NCBI GenBank assembly: GCA_003194525.1
Contig: NBIV01000134.1
Location: 1 to 64,000, forward strand
Direction: 5' to 3'
DNA length: 64,000 nucleotides
Source: Gracilariopsis chorda
Taxonomy: Eukaryota; Rhodophyta; Florideophyceae; Gracilariales; Gracilariaceae
The position numbers and the translations under genes are program-made. Every line of letters begins with the position of its first letter. The stretch's first letter is position 1. This document shows, in pieces, positions 34,285-44,882 of this stretch. The notes below the pieces were generated by a model. That model did not search any database. It was not told the origin of the DNA and saw only the letters and a program-made list of their open reading frames with translations.

Positions 34285-34746
34285 CTAGAGGAAGCGGCCT
34301 TGGGACGTGGATGGCTCTGCACGCCGCTTCTTTTTCTAGCTTTGTTGATTTAGTAGCGTTCGGAGGCTCTCCGAGCACTTTGCTCGCTTGCGCTCGCAAC
34401 ACCGCTCGTAGAACCCCGGGGCCCCGTGGCGCCTAGAGTATGTGGAGCCGTAGGGGTTTGTGTCTATGTAACTAAATAGACTGCCGTGCAAGCCAATGAG
34501 GGGAAAGCGCGACACGTTGCTTTCTGTAACTGGCTGGCAGTGCAGTCATTATGGGAGTGCCAACCACTGAGCAGCCAGCTTTGCTGTTGCTGCTGCCGCT
34601 GAATTTTTTAAAAGGTAGGGAGGCGTTGCGCCAAATGGGAGTTGTGCGTGCGAGTAGAGGGTCATACAGGGTGGTTTATTGGCGCAGCGATCCATTCAAT
34701 CAAAAACACCCCCCTCATACGCGTATAAATCATTGTAGTGGAGAGA
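34285..34746 (-). mobile_element. Helitron-like element E2, type II-like (462 bp)
   Basis: Read on the - strand it begins TCTCTCCACTACAATGATTT, has GAGGGGGGTGTTTTTGATTGAATGG, TTTGGCGCAACGCCTCCCTACC, a CAG-type run and the GCGAGC-rich type II body, and ends CTTCCTCTAG. The CTAG end replaces CTTG. Confidence 0.75.
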
Positions 34747-35280
34747 CAAGTAGAAGCGGCCTTCGGCCGCGGGCGACGTTGCGCCCCGCTGAATAGGGGT
34801 AGCTTTGGGGGATCTGCAGGCCGCTTGTGCTCGCTATCGCTTGCAAACGGCCTGCAAACCAATGAGGGCTGTGGCGCTGAGAGTTAATATGGAGTAGAGC
34901 TGCAGTTGAGCGCTCGCGCGTTGGTGATGGGCTGGCTCTGCATTTGTGTATGTAGAGTGCAGTAGATTGTAATTGGCTGGCACCGCCAAAATTACTGCAG
35001 TTCCAGCCACTGTGCAGCGGTGTGGCTGGCACTGCTGCCCTGCCAGCCACTTGGCAGCTATGGCAGTCAACATACAGCAGCACGCAGCAACAGGCAATAA
35101 GCTGTACGCTTTGCTGCTGCTGCTGCTGCTGCTGCTGAATGTTTTGATTGGCGGGGAGGCGTCAAAATTGCATGGACTGAAGGGGGCGTGCAACGGGATT
35201 TTTTCGCGCAACGCTCCCGTCAATCAACAACACCCCCCTCATACATGTGTAAATCATTTAAGTACGGGTTGGTGTTGAGA
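34747..35280 (-). mobile_element. Helitron-like element E1, type II-like (534 bp)
   Basis: - strand start TCTCAACACC, then ATGATTTACACATGTATGAG and GGGGGGTGTTGTTGATTGACG, a long CAG run (at least seven triplets, 35114-35138) and tail GCGGCCGAAGGCCGC, CTTCTACTTG. It abuts E2 directly. Its body differs from array type II (several CAGTGCCAGCCA-like words). Confidence 0.75.
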
Positions 35281-35352
35281 GTCCTCTGTGGACCTAAAAA
35301 AATTCTGTTGTAATCCGCACCGACGCAGAACTACATGATTTGTGTAGGTTAC
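35281..35352 (-). repeat. Left copia LTR, segment 2
   Basis: TCCTCTGTGGACCT...GTTGTAATCCGCA aligns with TCCTCTGTGAGCCT...GCTGTAATCTGCA at 44370. Its outer edge is the Helitron-like insertion, its inner edge GTTAC at 35348-35352. Confidence 0.7.
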
Positions 35353-37183
35353 TGTCATGCAGTCCTCTATTTCTAACTCTTGTTAAAAAAGAAAAGAGGG
35401 AAATTCCATGTGAGATGCGAACCCTTGTTTTTAGAACCACTGTTCTCTGGCCGCTTCTTCCACCACCATCTGAGCCACTCGACCCTGCCTGTGTCTAATC
35501 CGACGCGCCTATCGCCCTGCTGCCAGATGCACCCTCAGAAACTGCTATGTCTTACCGCTTCTTAATCTGCGCCCAGATTGATTACGCTCTAACCGAGGAG
35601 ACATTCCCACACTTCCTGTTCTCGCCCACCGCTAATTCCAGCTCGCCTCTTTCCGCCTCTTCTATTACAGGCGCTTTAATACACGCCTACCGTCGTGAAG
35701 AGCGCTTTTATGCCTGGACTTCTACCCCTACTGTGGACGTTAACGAGCTCTGACTTCTCGCTTCGGCGCCCGAGATTTCTTGTGCTCCATGGGCACGGCC
35801 TCTTTGGTGGCGGGCACGAGCTGGCTACCACTAGCTGTCATTTATCCAGAATGCCGCATCGCCATCAGACTAGCTCACGCTCGCTGATGCTATCATTGTT
35901 GCTGCCGCTCGTTGTTGACTACTGAATGGCAAAGATGTGAGCAAGCACAAACCTTCATTTATATAAAGGAATGTCTGAGACAGACGGGTAGATTGGAATG
36001 GGACAAATGGTTTTCAGACAATAGCAGTTCGACAAATCACCAATCCCTGAAAAAGCCCACGACACAGAGAGTAGGCGCCTGAACTATCAGGGCATTGATT
36101 TTTACAACGTTCCCCTATACAATTGTCTCTTTCTCAGCGATGAAGCGTAGGATTTCCTCTAATTTTTCTAATAAAGAAAAGGAAACGCCAAATCCCTCAA
36201 CGTATTCCGGGACCGTTTCTGCTGCCATCTGCCCATTCAACGAAAATGGAAACCACGTCATATGAACTTCTTTGGCTTCCATTTTGATGAGGTTGCAGTA
36301 TGGATGAGAGTCACCTGAAGAGCTTGAATCCTCAATCATTTTGTGAATGATTGCAGTGGTGTTAGGCCTGGACATGGTGAGGTGGATGAAACGATGCTGC
36401 TGGAATCATCTGGTGCCATCACCCGATATTTTATGGACACAAAAGTACATTAAGAAGGACCTTACCTTTGCCAAGCTGGTTTCTTACAGCAAGGATGTGG
36501 CCCATGACAGCTTGTCATGAGTTGTTGCTTGGATCTAGTTTTCAAAAAACTAGAGCTATGCTTATAGAACAAGTTTCTTTAAAAGCCCAAGTTTGACGGC
36601 CTCCGAGCTATCTCGGGCCTGACAACTTCTTCTCCCCTTGGGAACCCCCTTTTTCTTAGCGCTTTCTGCTCCTCCTTGCCTTCAACACAAATTTAAGCCA
36701 CTTTCCGTCCATTATTGTACTACTCAGTCTTTTGCAAATCATGGCAGACTCTGCTGCTTTGATCCTGTTACAAAGTGGGCCAACGTACTCACCACAATGA
36801 TATAACGTGAGCTAGATACCTGGTTTTGGTCGGAAACATTACCAGTAGCAGCTTTAGCTGTTGTTGTGTAAGACTTGACGTTTGGGTCGCACAGTCGCAG
36901 TTACGGCCACTATATCTGCCTGAGGTTGTCTTGTTTGCCTTATTTGGGTGTTTTGTTTCAGGTCTATCATTAATATACTGTTAGAGAACGTTCGAATTAC
37001 TACGGACCTTTACAAGACTTGGGGGTTTCTACTTTCTCTTTTTCATCTTTTTCTATTGGCATTGGACGCCAGTGCTAGTACTCTTGGGTTAAGATTCTAT
37101 TTACGATATACTATCCAACAAAGAAGGTACAAAGATGACTATTGTCGTCCGGTATCGTGAAAGCGTGCAACATGACGCTCACA
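35353..37183. mobile_element. 1831-bp insert in the copia LTR, unknown class
   Basis: Begins TGTCATGC and ends CTCACA, flanked by GTTAC and GTGAC (four of five bases match), with LTR sequence continuing on both sides. TG...CA ends with a 5-bp duplication suggest an LTR-derived element, but no internal LTR pair was found. Contents: unassigned short frames at 35547-35753, 35695-35925 (+) and 36115-36375 (-, 86 codons from ATG, acidic, no motif recognised). Confidence 0.45.
36115..36375 (-). CDS. Unassigned 86-codon ORF
   Basis: ATG start, reading SGDSHPYCNLIKMEAKEVHMT, with a leucine- and glutamate-rich end. It does not resemble a family I know. It lies inside the 1831-bp insert. Confidence 0.2.
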   Translation of the reverse strand: MSRPNTTAIIHKMIEDSSSSGDSHPYCNLIKMEAKEVHMTWFPFSLNGQMAAETVPEYVEGFGVSFSLLEKLEEILRFIAEKETIV

Positions 37184-37234
37184 GTGACCTGAAGTTGCGT
37201 GGGTGGCGTATGTGCTACCCACGCAAGCTTCTCA
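37184..37234 (-). repeat. Left copia LTR, segment 3
   Basis: GTGACCT, then GCGTGGGTGGCGTATG and CTACCCACGC, pairs with 44438-44488 (GCGTGGGTGACGTATG, TTACCCAGGC). GCGTGGGT and ACCCACGC form an 8-bp hairpin in this copy. On the - strand the LTR starts TGAGAAGC here and TGATATGA in the right copy. Confidence 0.7.
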
Positions 37235-37260
37235 CTTGCTCTTCTTTTTAAACATATGAT
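37235..37260 (-). promoter_or_regulatory. Polypurine tract of the copia element
   Basis: The - strand reads AAAAAGAAGAGCAAG immediately before the LTR TG, the position where plus-strand DNA synthesis of LTR retrotransposons is primed. Confidence 0.5.
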
Positions 37261-37384
37261 TTCTATCGATATAGTCTATTCCTTCTTGTTCCATTCTCGA
37301 AGTATTCATTGCTCATTTTTGTACTTTAACTTATTTCTGGTTGCAATTGAAGTGTACATTTCTTTAGAAACGTTCTTCCTATAA

Positions 37385-37790
37385 ATATCAGGTGCATTGT
37401 TTTCGAATTTAACGATACCATCATCTGATATCTTTTGGGCACCTTATGCCTCAGGAACAGATTTATTATCTATTAACAATATTTTCTTGGCGGTCGCATA
37501 CGATTTAGTTATCACATCGAATAGACTTTTAGAATGGGTAAACATTCTTAGAGGGATGGATTGCTGCAACATTTGTTCCAGACCATGTTTCAATGTCTAG
37601 GCGTAGTCGAATGCGTCAGTAAACGCATATAATTTTGCTCCTAGTACTGGTCTCATATTTCACCACTCTTGTAATTCTGAAAGTGAATAATGCTGCACTT
37701 GTTGTACATGTACGCAAAAAGAAAGATATGTCCCAGCTGAGAAGTCATAACGTGGTTGTTAGAGAATGAAGCGTCTGAATGAACCCCTAG
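37385..37790 (-). pseudogene. copia RNase H remnant
   Basis: Broken frames read VHSDASFSNNHVMTSQLGHI, then RPVLGAKLYAFTDAFDYA, then MFTHSKSLFDVITKSYATA. These fit the RNase H of copia elements (DASF...SQLG, S.L..E.YA..DAFD, .TDSKSLFDVI). Stops at GEI*, DYA* and PEA* show decay. RNase H degrades the RNA strand during reverse transcription. Confidence 0.65.
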
Positions 37791-37808
37791 ATAAATTGAT
37801 ATTTTATC

Positions 37809-38140
37809 TCACTCACAATAAGGGAGTCTTGAGTTTTCTGACTTTAGTTGCTTAATGATCTTATTCATCCTCTTGAAGATCTTGCAACTGAAATTCTCCT
37901 TCGTCACTCGTGTTGTTTTGATAACGAAGTGAGAAACGTCTGGATCAGAGTAACCAAACCAAGCCAGTTGGGTGCGCTTGGGCCAAAGTTCTTCAAAGCC
38001 ATCTTGGTTATTTATTGGTTCAATTTTCTGCAAATAGCCGTCTTGGTTTATCTCATAGTTTCCTTTTATGGATACACCTTGAATGCCTGCAAATTTGAAT
38101 TTATGATGGATTCTGTGGGCGCCATCACGAGACGGTGACG
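37809..38140 (-). pseudogene. copia RT C-terminal part
   Basis: HKFKFAGIQGVSIKGNYEI and QDGYLQKIEPI match the F.G...Q..G.I...Q..Y...I pattern that follows the YxDD box in copia RT; VTKENFSCKIFKRMNKIIK is the connection toward RNase H. It is separated from the rest of RT by about 1 kb of foreign sequence. Confidence 0.6.
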
Positions 38141-39157
38141 CAGGGGGCCAAAATGAATGACAAATTAGCCTAAAAAGGGTATTCCCCGTAGCTCGAAGCC
38201 CCAAAAAGATGAAACAACACGAATAAAAGATCAAAGGAGCAACCAATGCAGGGACCAAAAGGACTCAACCTGCAACGATAACAACAAATACAAAAGGAGA
38301 GCACAAGGCTCAATCCAAATAAAAACTTCTTGATACTTCTTGAAACGGCGCACAACCCAAGAATTATTTCAAGGGTCACTAGGAGTCAGACTCCTGGCTT
38401 CCGGTAAGACACTCCGGATATGAAGTGATTTCTGCAGCCTACCCGCTTCTGCACCAACCAGAAGCAGGTGCGTACAATCCTTACAGGGCTTCCAAAGGAG
38501 AGCTACTAACAGCGGGATTTGCTTTCACTCTATACCCAATCTGGCCCTTTGCAGGAGAGGTTGCACTGAAGTCGCCTGCAGACAGCTTCCCGTCAAGCAA
38601 CTCCGTCCGGAAACCACCAGGTCTTTCGACCGTCACCGTTATCCGAGCAAAGCTCTTGTGGAGGCTCACAGACGACAGAAGCGCCTTTGGTACACACTAC
38701 CCGTCTCCCGTCCACGCCAAGGGCGCTTCAACCGGTCTCAGCGACGGTAATGCCCCACCCCAAGTATGCACAAAGCGGCGAGCGCCTCACTAAGTGCGGT
38801 TGAGAGTTGATGGTTGATAGTAGTAGTTGAGATAGTTGCGGGGATGAGGACTTTGAGATGTGGTTCTCCTTTAGATGAGTCCAGACCGAAGTTCGGGACT
38901 CAACTCGCCCTTTTGTGAGTCAAAAAGCATGCAAAACAACAAAGAAACGCATTACTACTTTCTACTTACTCATATGTGCGTTTAGGTTACTCTATTGGCT
39001 TCCAGAAGCCTCTGGAGCTGCACACTAACCAATAGTAATTTAGCACCTGGCGACTGCATCACCGAAATGCAGTGGTAATGCTGGGCCAGCGAAGCTTACA
39101 ATGCTCCAAACACTGCTGGAGCACTCTACACGTGTGTTCCAGCAGTGCTGGAATATT
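38141..39157. other. About 1 kb interrupting the copia RT
   Basis: Sequence between the two RT parts has no copia motif. It holds a GC-richer 122-codon open frame (38425-38793, +, non-ATG start, starting VISAAYPLLHQPEAGAYNPY) that I cannot assign, and AGGAGTCAGACTCCT near 38378. Near its right edge CACTGCTGGA and TCCAGCAGTG (39111-39147) form a 10-bp inverted repeat. Likely an insertion; its ends were not resolved. Confidence 0.4.
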
Positions 39158-39570
39158 CTACCAATTTCGCGACCGACAAATTCTATCACGAGATTCACAT
39201 ATTTCCAGGGTCTTGTTCGTCAATTTCATGAAATCTCTCGTTCCTATAATAGTGGAGTCATCGATGTACAACCCCAGAAGTCTGGTGAGTGCTCCCTCAA
39301 ATGGTTCGAAGAAAACCAAAATATCTCCTTTGACGGGGGTCATCTTCAAATCATTCTGGACGTGGGACATAATCGTTATCCTCCAATAATCACTGGAATC
39401 AGGTAATTCATGAACCGGTGTTTTAGACAAAGCACGTAATCACTTGAAATATTATGGTCGGGTGGCGGTTTGATGTAAACGGTACGTGCAAGATTCTGGT
39501 TCGTTTTTATGTACGCTTGGGTTGCATCATGGCTCCATATGGTCCAATTGGGCATTGCGGCAATTGACAT
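39158..39570 (-). pseudogene. copia reverse transcriptase, central part
   Basis: Two overlapping frames. The first has SIAAMPNWTIWSHDATQAYI and RTVYIKPPP, the copia RT block around the first catalytic Asp. The second has ELPDSSDYW and GLYIDDSTIIG, the YxDD box. A frameshift joins them. Confidence 0.7.
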
Positions 39571-40441
39571 AATGAGGCTGATCGTACCATGTCATACAGT
39601 TGTCGAGTTGTGGATTAATTAGTTCTCTTCTTTGTCAGGAAACCCTTGAGATACTATTCTTGCTTTTTGAACCTCCTCTTTGGTTCTTGCCTTTCTTATT
39701 GTAAGTTCGAAACGAGATTCTATGATATTTGCTTCTTCGGGAAGATGGGCTTTCGAAACCACTTTCTACGTTCCATTCTTCAGGCATCCTTCTGTTTCCT
39801 TCTTCTTGGCCTATGGAAACTTCTCGAACTTTCTTTGAGGGTCCCTGGGTTCCACTACTTCGGTTATGTATAGGTTGCTAGATCCTTCTACAGAAGACAG
39901 GATAATCTCATGGACGTCGATAGTTTCTGAGTTGGGCCGACTTTCCTTCAAATAGGAATGCATGTGCTTCAACAAGCGCTCAAATCTATTAGGTATGCTG
40001 CATTTTTTGGGATTTAGGGGATCAATGTGCTGGCCAGAAATAAATGATTTCACTTGAGAAACCCTGTGTTGAACTTCGCCCTCTTTCTTTCCCACGAAAA
40101 CTTACTTGCCTGAGATCTTGGTAGCCGTAAAGGGACCAGTCCGTAGAGGATGTTCTTTCTCTCGAAAGACCAGGATTTGTTGTCTGGGGGTAAATTCGTA
40201 GTGACCTGCATCTTTTAGCCGTGACTCGAGGGCTCACTTCAGTGGAATTTCATTGGCAATGATATCTATTTCGGACCGAGCTGTGAGAAGAGCATGCATA
40301 CGGTCTCTTGATCTGGAATCTTCGTATGTATTCCAGGAAATCTGGCCGATACTCCAAAAAGAGAAGGGAAGGAACAAGGCTTTCTGGATTCATAGTGTCG
40401 TTCATGGCTTTCACTGCACCAGCAAGTATCAGTTCATCGTT

Positions 40442-41083
40442 CTAAATGCTGCCGTCAAAATGAGTTTTATGAAGAATACGACGAATAGGGTCGTGATATC
40501 GCTCTTCTGCTCCAATAGAGTTCTGACTTTCGACTCCGGATAGATTAAAATCAATTACAAATTCAGTCATTCGATCCTTCCACTTCCATTCTGAACCTTG
40601 GTCACAACGAAATGAGTCTGGGTAGCCAGTATAAACCGTACCCCAGTACTCTAGAAATGCATTCCAAACTGCATCCAACGATTGTCGTTTTTGAAACCGA
40701 GCGCCACTGAAATATGTTTGTAAATGGACAAGATGTAAAACTGGTTTCTTGCTAATAAACAACAGATCAATGGCCACATTGTGATTGAAAACGACTCGTT
40801 CTTCGAAAGAAACTCGAACACTTTGGGGCTGTGGCGTGAATTGTTGACACGTATGGCACCCCTTTGTCATTTGCATAAGTAAATCCTTTGTTTCCTTGTT
40901 TTCCCCACTGATTTTTGCACACTTGAGTAAGTTTAACAGTTTCTCAACCGTTGGAGGGTAGAACTGGAGGTGCATTTTACGCAGTTCTGACTTCCTGAAG
41001 TAATTGGTACAACTATTCCACTCCAAATAACGATGACCGAGTTTGCGAGTTATCGGCATGCTGCAGCCGTTCTTACATACCAT
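40442..41083 (-). pseudogene. copia integrase
   Basis: 213-codon frame from an ATG. HLQFYPPTVEKLLNLLK and GCHTCQQF resemble the His/Cys zinc region; NHNVAIDLLFI, FRCDQGSEW and GVESQNSIGAEERYH supply D, D and E of the catalytic core in the order and context of copia-type integrases. It inserts the cDNA into the host genome. The frame has no internal stop, but is cut off from its neighbours on both sides. Confidence 0.75.
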
Positions 41084-41277
41084 TTTTGTTCAGTTTTGTC
41101 TACGTAGAGAGGTTCAGGATCCAAGGAATTCAAACCAAGCAGAAGTGATACATCACGGTCGATGATGTCGAAGCCTAGCTAGGGAACTCCTCCAACGTCG
41201 GCAAACATACGAATTAGAAGCTGAGAATGGCTTTGGAGCTTTGAATTTCCTAGGTAGCGTGGGCGAGACTTTGTTTT

Positions 41278-41430
41278 TTACAGTGTTATTCCGTATTGTC
41301 TGCAGCACGCTTTAGACTGAGCTTTACCAATAACAGATATTTCAGCTCCGATGTCGAGACATCCACCATTGAAAGTATAAAGAGTGTCAGCAATGATATC
41401 ATTTTCGCGTACTAAATAGTACTTGAAGCG
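41278..41430 (-). pseudogene. copia aspartic protease remnant
   Basis: YLVRENDIIADTLYTFNGG then CLDIGAEISVIGKAQS: DIGA in the place of the catalytic DTGA/DSGA. It lies upstream of integrase on the - strand, as in copia Pol (protease, integrase, RT, RNase H). Confidence 0.5.
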
Positions 41431-42419
41431 TTATCTGAACTGTTTCTGGACTGCATGCGCTAAGCGTTTTGGAACGTCTCTGATTTTACTAAAAAATGAA
41501 AGCTTGCGAGAGTGCCGCTCTAGAACTCCAGTCTAAATGACGATGATTCAGCGTCAAGTTCATTGAAAATTGTTTCTGCTTTTTTATCTGCTTCGACTTT
41601 GTTCTCTTGGCATCCGTATTGATCACATCCGTCTCCTCGCCAGCTAAGTTGAAGAAAGTCTCAATATCTGCCATATCTCATGTATATACGTGTTTACCGA
41701 TTTCGAACAAGACCCGTTTCAACGCATGATTCTGATTGGGATACTTTGACTTCTCGTACATCGGACTTTGCGAGCTTCGATAGCTATAACATCGTTGGGA
41801 TGGCGACAATGCCTGGAGATATGTGCGTTTTCACCGCGATTGAGACACACGTGCGTACTGAGATGTGTTTTCCCATTATTCTTGTATCTACCGTAGCGTG
41901 CTGGGAGAACCTATTTCTTCGTTTGGTAGAGTAACCGTGGGGTGTTTGACTTATGGGACAAACCGTAAATGCTTCTCGTCTTACGAGTTATGGATTTTTC
42001 TTTCACCCACTCAATCGAGCTTTTGAGCTGCGTCTAAAATTCCCGATAGGACAGTTGCTCGGTATTACGTTGCATGATGGTGTTAATGGACCATAACCTT
42101 CCGATTACTGCTTTTTGAAGATACGTTATTTTGATTCCCTCCGAACGGCAATGAGACGGAACTTGTGGTGTAAGTTTCGATATTTCTGCTTGTAGTTTCT
42201 CCAAAGTAGCAGTTCCGGATGTAGAGCTAGGTTTAAATGATTCGAAACGAAGATTAGAGGGAAGCTTTTCGATTTTCTTCTGTTTCGCGAGGAGTTGAAC
42301 AGGTTCTTCACCATTTCGTTGTTCGAATCAAATGCGCTTGCTGTCGAAATGACGCTACTTGTAAAGTACCGCTTTGCATTATCCTGGAGAACGTAGTGGA
42401 GAAAAGGAAATTGCTTTTG

Positions 42420-42686
42420 CTAAGGTACCGGATAATGTTCTAAAGCTCTCTTGTACTGGATGAGGTAGTCATTCCACGATGCTTCTAAAGCTCTTGATAA
42501 CTTTGCGTCTTTATCATTGAACCTCATTGAACTATTATGGACAGCTTTTGGGACATAGATGAATGTCTGAGGCCTTGTAAGATTAACGATTGTCCGATAT
42601 GCGGTTGGATCTTCAAACCTGTATGATATCAGAGGATTCATGTGATGCTCCTGATGTAAATTAATTGTTGGGTTAGACAAACCCAT
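42420..42686 (-). pseudogene. Possible copia gag-region ORF
   Basis: 88 codons from ATG (LSRALEASWNDYLIQYKRAL). It lies upstream of the protease, where gag is expected. No zinc knuckle was seen; the assignment is by position only. Confidence 0.3.
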
Positions 42687-43245
42687 TGAAATAGAAACTC
42701 CCTGAACATTAACGATACACCTTTCTGCTATTTCCCTTTCCTTGGTGGTAGATTAAATGATGTGTGCACATTTTAGCAATGTCTTTTGCAAAGTATGCGC
42801 AGATAGATTACCACCAAGGCTAACAATTGGTCGTGCAAGAGAACTAAGTAATGCCACATTTGACGCCAGTTTTGTACCAAACATTACATCGGGAGGATAC
42901 TCTCCACTGATAGATTTGATGAGTTGATCACTGGTGAGATATGCAACACCGTTCCATTAAGACCGGATAGTGTCGAGCATTGATTCTTGGATGCTCTTTA
43001 CAATTACCACTGTTCACCCGAGAGGTCGTCTTGTATGCCTGGATTGAGGTGGAAGAGATGGATTGATCTTGAGCATATTCATATTCGTGCGTTGATAGGG
43101 AAAGGGTGAACGAGTATTCACTGGCGGGGTACGGAATGGGATTTCCTGGGCCTGGTTTATGTGCTTAGTGTTTCTTTGAGAACCGGTTACTGGAGGTGTC
43201 AAAATTTTCGGTTTTAATGTAACGAAGGTAACACTAAGTGACCTT

Positions 43246-43331
43246 TTGGCTTTCTTTCTTTTGTCTCTCCTTTTCGTTTCTTTTCGTTTTTCTTTTTTCT
43301 TTTTCTTTTCTTTTCTTTTCCTTTTCTTTTA
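43246..43331 (+). repeat. Pyrimidine-rich tract
   Basis: About 85 bases of almost pure T/C with TTTTC words, inside the copia internal region (purine-rich on the coding strand). Confidence 0.8.
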
Positions 43332-44212
43332 AGATTATTTCTGGGTTCTTGGTTTTCTGTTTTTCTTTTTTGTTTCCTGAGTGCTTTTTAGTTTAAAAAT
43401 GAACGTTTTCTATAAGTTTAACTATTTTACAGCTAACGTGTTTTTCGGGGTTCGGTGACGGCGTCCTCTTTAATGTACTTGCAGGTCGCGTGATTCTATG
43501 AACCTGATGTCATACAGGCCACACGTGTTTTCACTGTCAGTGTAGTTGGCACAGCGTTCGTTTTTGTTGTGCTTGACCACTCTCAGATGTACTTCGAATT
43601 GGCATTGGCTGAACAGCGAAATATTACAAATTTTGCAATTTATGAAGCAGGTCTTTAGTTTTATTTTTATCTCGCCTTTCAATTGGGTTTGCAACGCGTG
43701 CGATGTGTATGTACGTCGCTCTGTCAGCGGGTCGCACTCTTGCTCATCGCCATGTGTGTAATCTGGGGTTGGGTTGTGAGCAGCGTTGTCACGATGTATG
43801 ACAGGTAAGTTGCCGGTACCTCGCTGGCAAAACCTTGAACTTTCTGAAGACGATTCCTCTCCCTCAACGTATCCCTCAAATTCCACGACAGCTGGCGTGA
43901 CCACCAAGTCCGTCGAGCGATCAGAACAGACCCACGAATATTCTAAGGACCTTTCGCTCCGCTGCTCTGGGTAGAAAAGAGCTAGGTTAGAAATAATACG
44001 TAGTGCAGTAAAACAAGTAAAGAATACTTACTTTCATATTTTACCTTTTCAGCAAGAACAGCGCAAAATGTTCACTTGTATTGTGCCCTTCAATAAGCTT
44101 CTGCCATTTCAACATTGAAGAGTTAGAAGGACTGTACAGTAGTGTTTCCACCAATACCAGTAGTTGATAGTTGAATTATTGAGGACTGACGACGGAGTAC
44201 TTAACTTGCGAA

Positions 44213-44488
44213 TGTTGTACAACCCTTAGTACAGAGCTGTTGTAGTGATCATGCTGTTGATGAAGATAGATGGTAATAAAAATGGAAAAGATAGTGAAGC
44301 GCTAGATGGTTGGAGCAATCGAGTCCTCGCCTTTTCTACTAAAGATTACGAAGTATTCACAAAGGCTATTCCTCTGTGAGCCTTAAACGAACTCCTGCTG
44401 TAATCTGCATCTAATCAAGATTAAATACTTTGCTTAGGTGACCTAAAGGCGCGTGGGTGACGTATGTCTTACCCAGGCAATCATATCA
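44213..44488 (-). repeat. Right copia LTR (276 bp, uninterrupted)
   Basis: Plus-strand limits TGTTGTAC and ATATCA. It is the intact reference that reveals the left LTR's two insertions: ...GGCTA|TTCCTCT here corresponds to the Helitron-like insertion site, GTGAC at 44438 to the second. On the coding strand this is the 5' LTR. Confidence 0.75.
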
Positions 44489-44882
44489 CTCTGTGCATGC
44501 AACGCAGCTGTTTTGCGTAACGCCTCCCCCCCGCTCAAAAAATTCAGCAGCAGCAGCACCAAAGTGTGCAGTGCATTGGCGGCTGCTGCATGATCACTGC
44601 CTCGTTGCTTCTGAGTGGCTAGCAATGCAAAACGATTGCAGTGCCAGCCACTCCGCGGTAAGGGCGGTTTGCGACACGTGAATACACAGTTGCAATAAGC
44701 CAGTGCAGTATACTGCACTGAAATATATATATTGCACTGGAAGAGTGCCAAAAGCATCTGGCATGCTGACCTTAGCCATAGTATTTGCGTCCCATTCACG
44801 CTTGGCCAATAGCGCAGTGTCGTACCTTTTTGCTACTTTGGGCGCTGTTGCTGCTCTGGGACGTAGAAAAGGGTGAGCTGGT
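44489..44882 (+). mobile_element. H0 element resumes: head and leader
   Basis: Shares with B units, at lower identity, TTGCGTAACGCCTCC, AAAAAATTCAGCAG, CACGTG, CCAGTGCAG, GGCCAATAGCGCAGTGTCGTA and TTTGCTACTTTGGGC in the same order. It therefore completes the head started at 28982, the two halves being separated by the copia element. Confidence 0.65.
44701..44720 (+). repeat. 20-bp perfect palindrome in H0 leader
   Basis: CAGTGCAGTATACTGCACTG equals its reverse complement. It corresponds to the CAGTGCA/TGCACTG stem words of the array minisatellites. Confidence 0.9.

Larger units (their letters stand above)
29085..44488 (-). mobile_element. Ty1/copia-type LTR retrotransposon, nested insertions
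   Basis: The ends are direct repeats: left LTR pieces 29085-29251, 35281-35352 and 37184-37234 line up in order with the right LTR 44213-44488. On the - strand the LTR begins TG and ends CA (...GTACAACA). Beside the left LTR the - strand has AAAAAGAAGAGCAAG, a polypurine tract in the right place. Flanking 5-mers ATCTG (29080) and CTCTG (44489) match at four of five positions, as a target duplication would after decay. Protease, integrase, RT and RNase H remnants read in copia order on the - strand from 41.4 to 37.4 kb. All frames are broken. Confidence 0.75.

Noticed and set aside
36512-37183. Second LTR inside the 1831-bp insert, suggested by TGTCATGAG at 36512
   Set aside because: Only the first seven bases agree with TGTCATGC at 35353; the following sequence is unrelated.
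39811-40237. - strand frames between copia integrase and RT as separate genes
   Set aside because: They lie where the copia polyprotein linker is expected and show only charged, low-information sequence.
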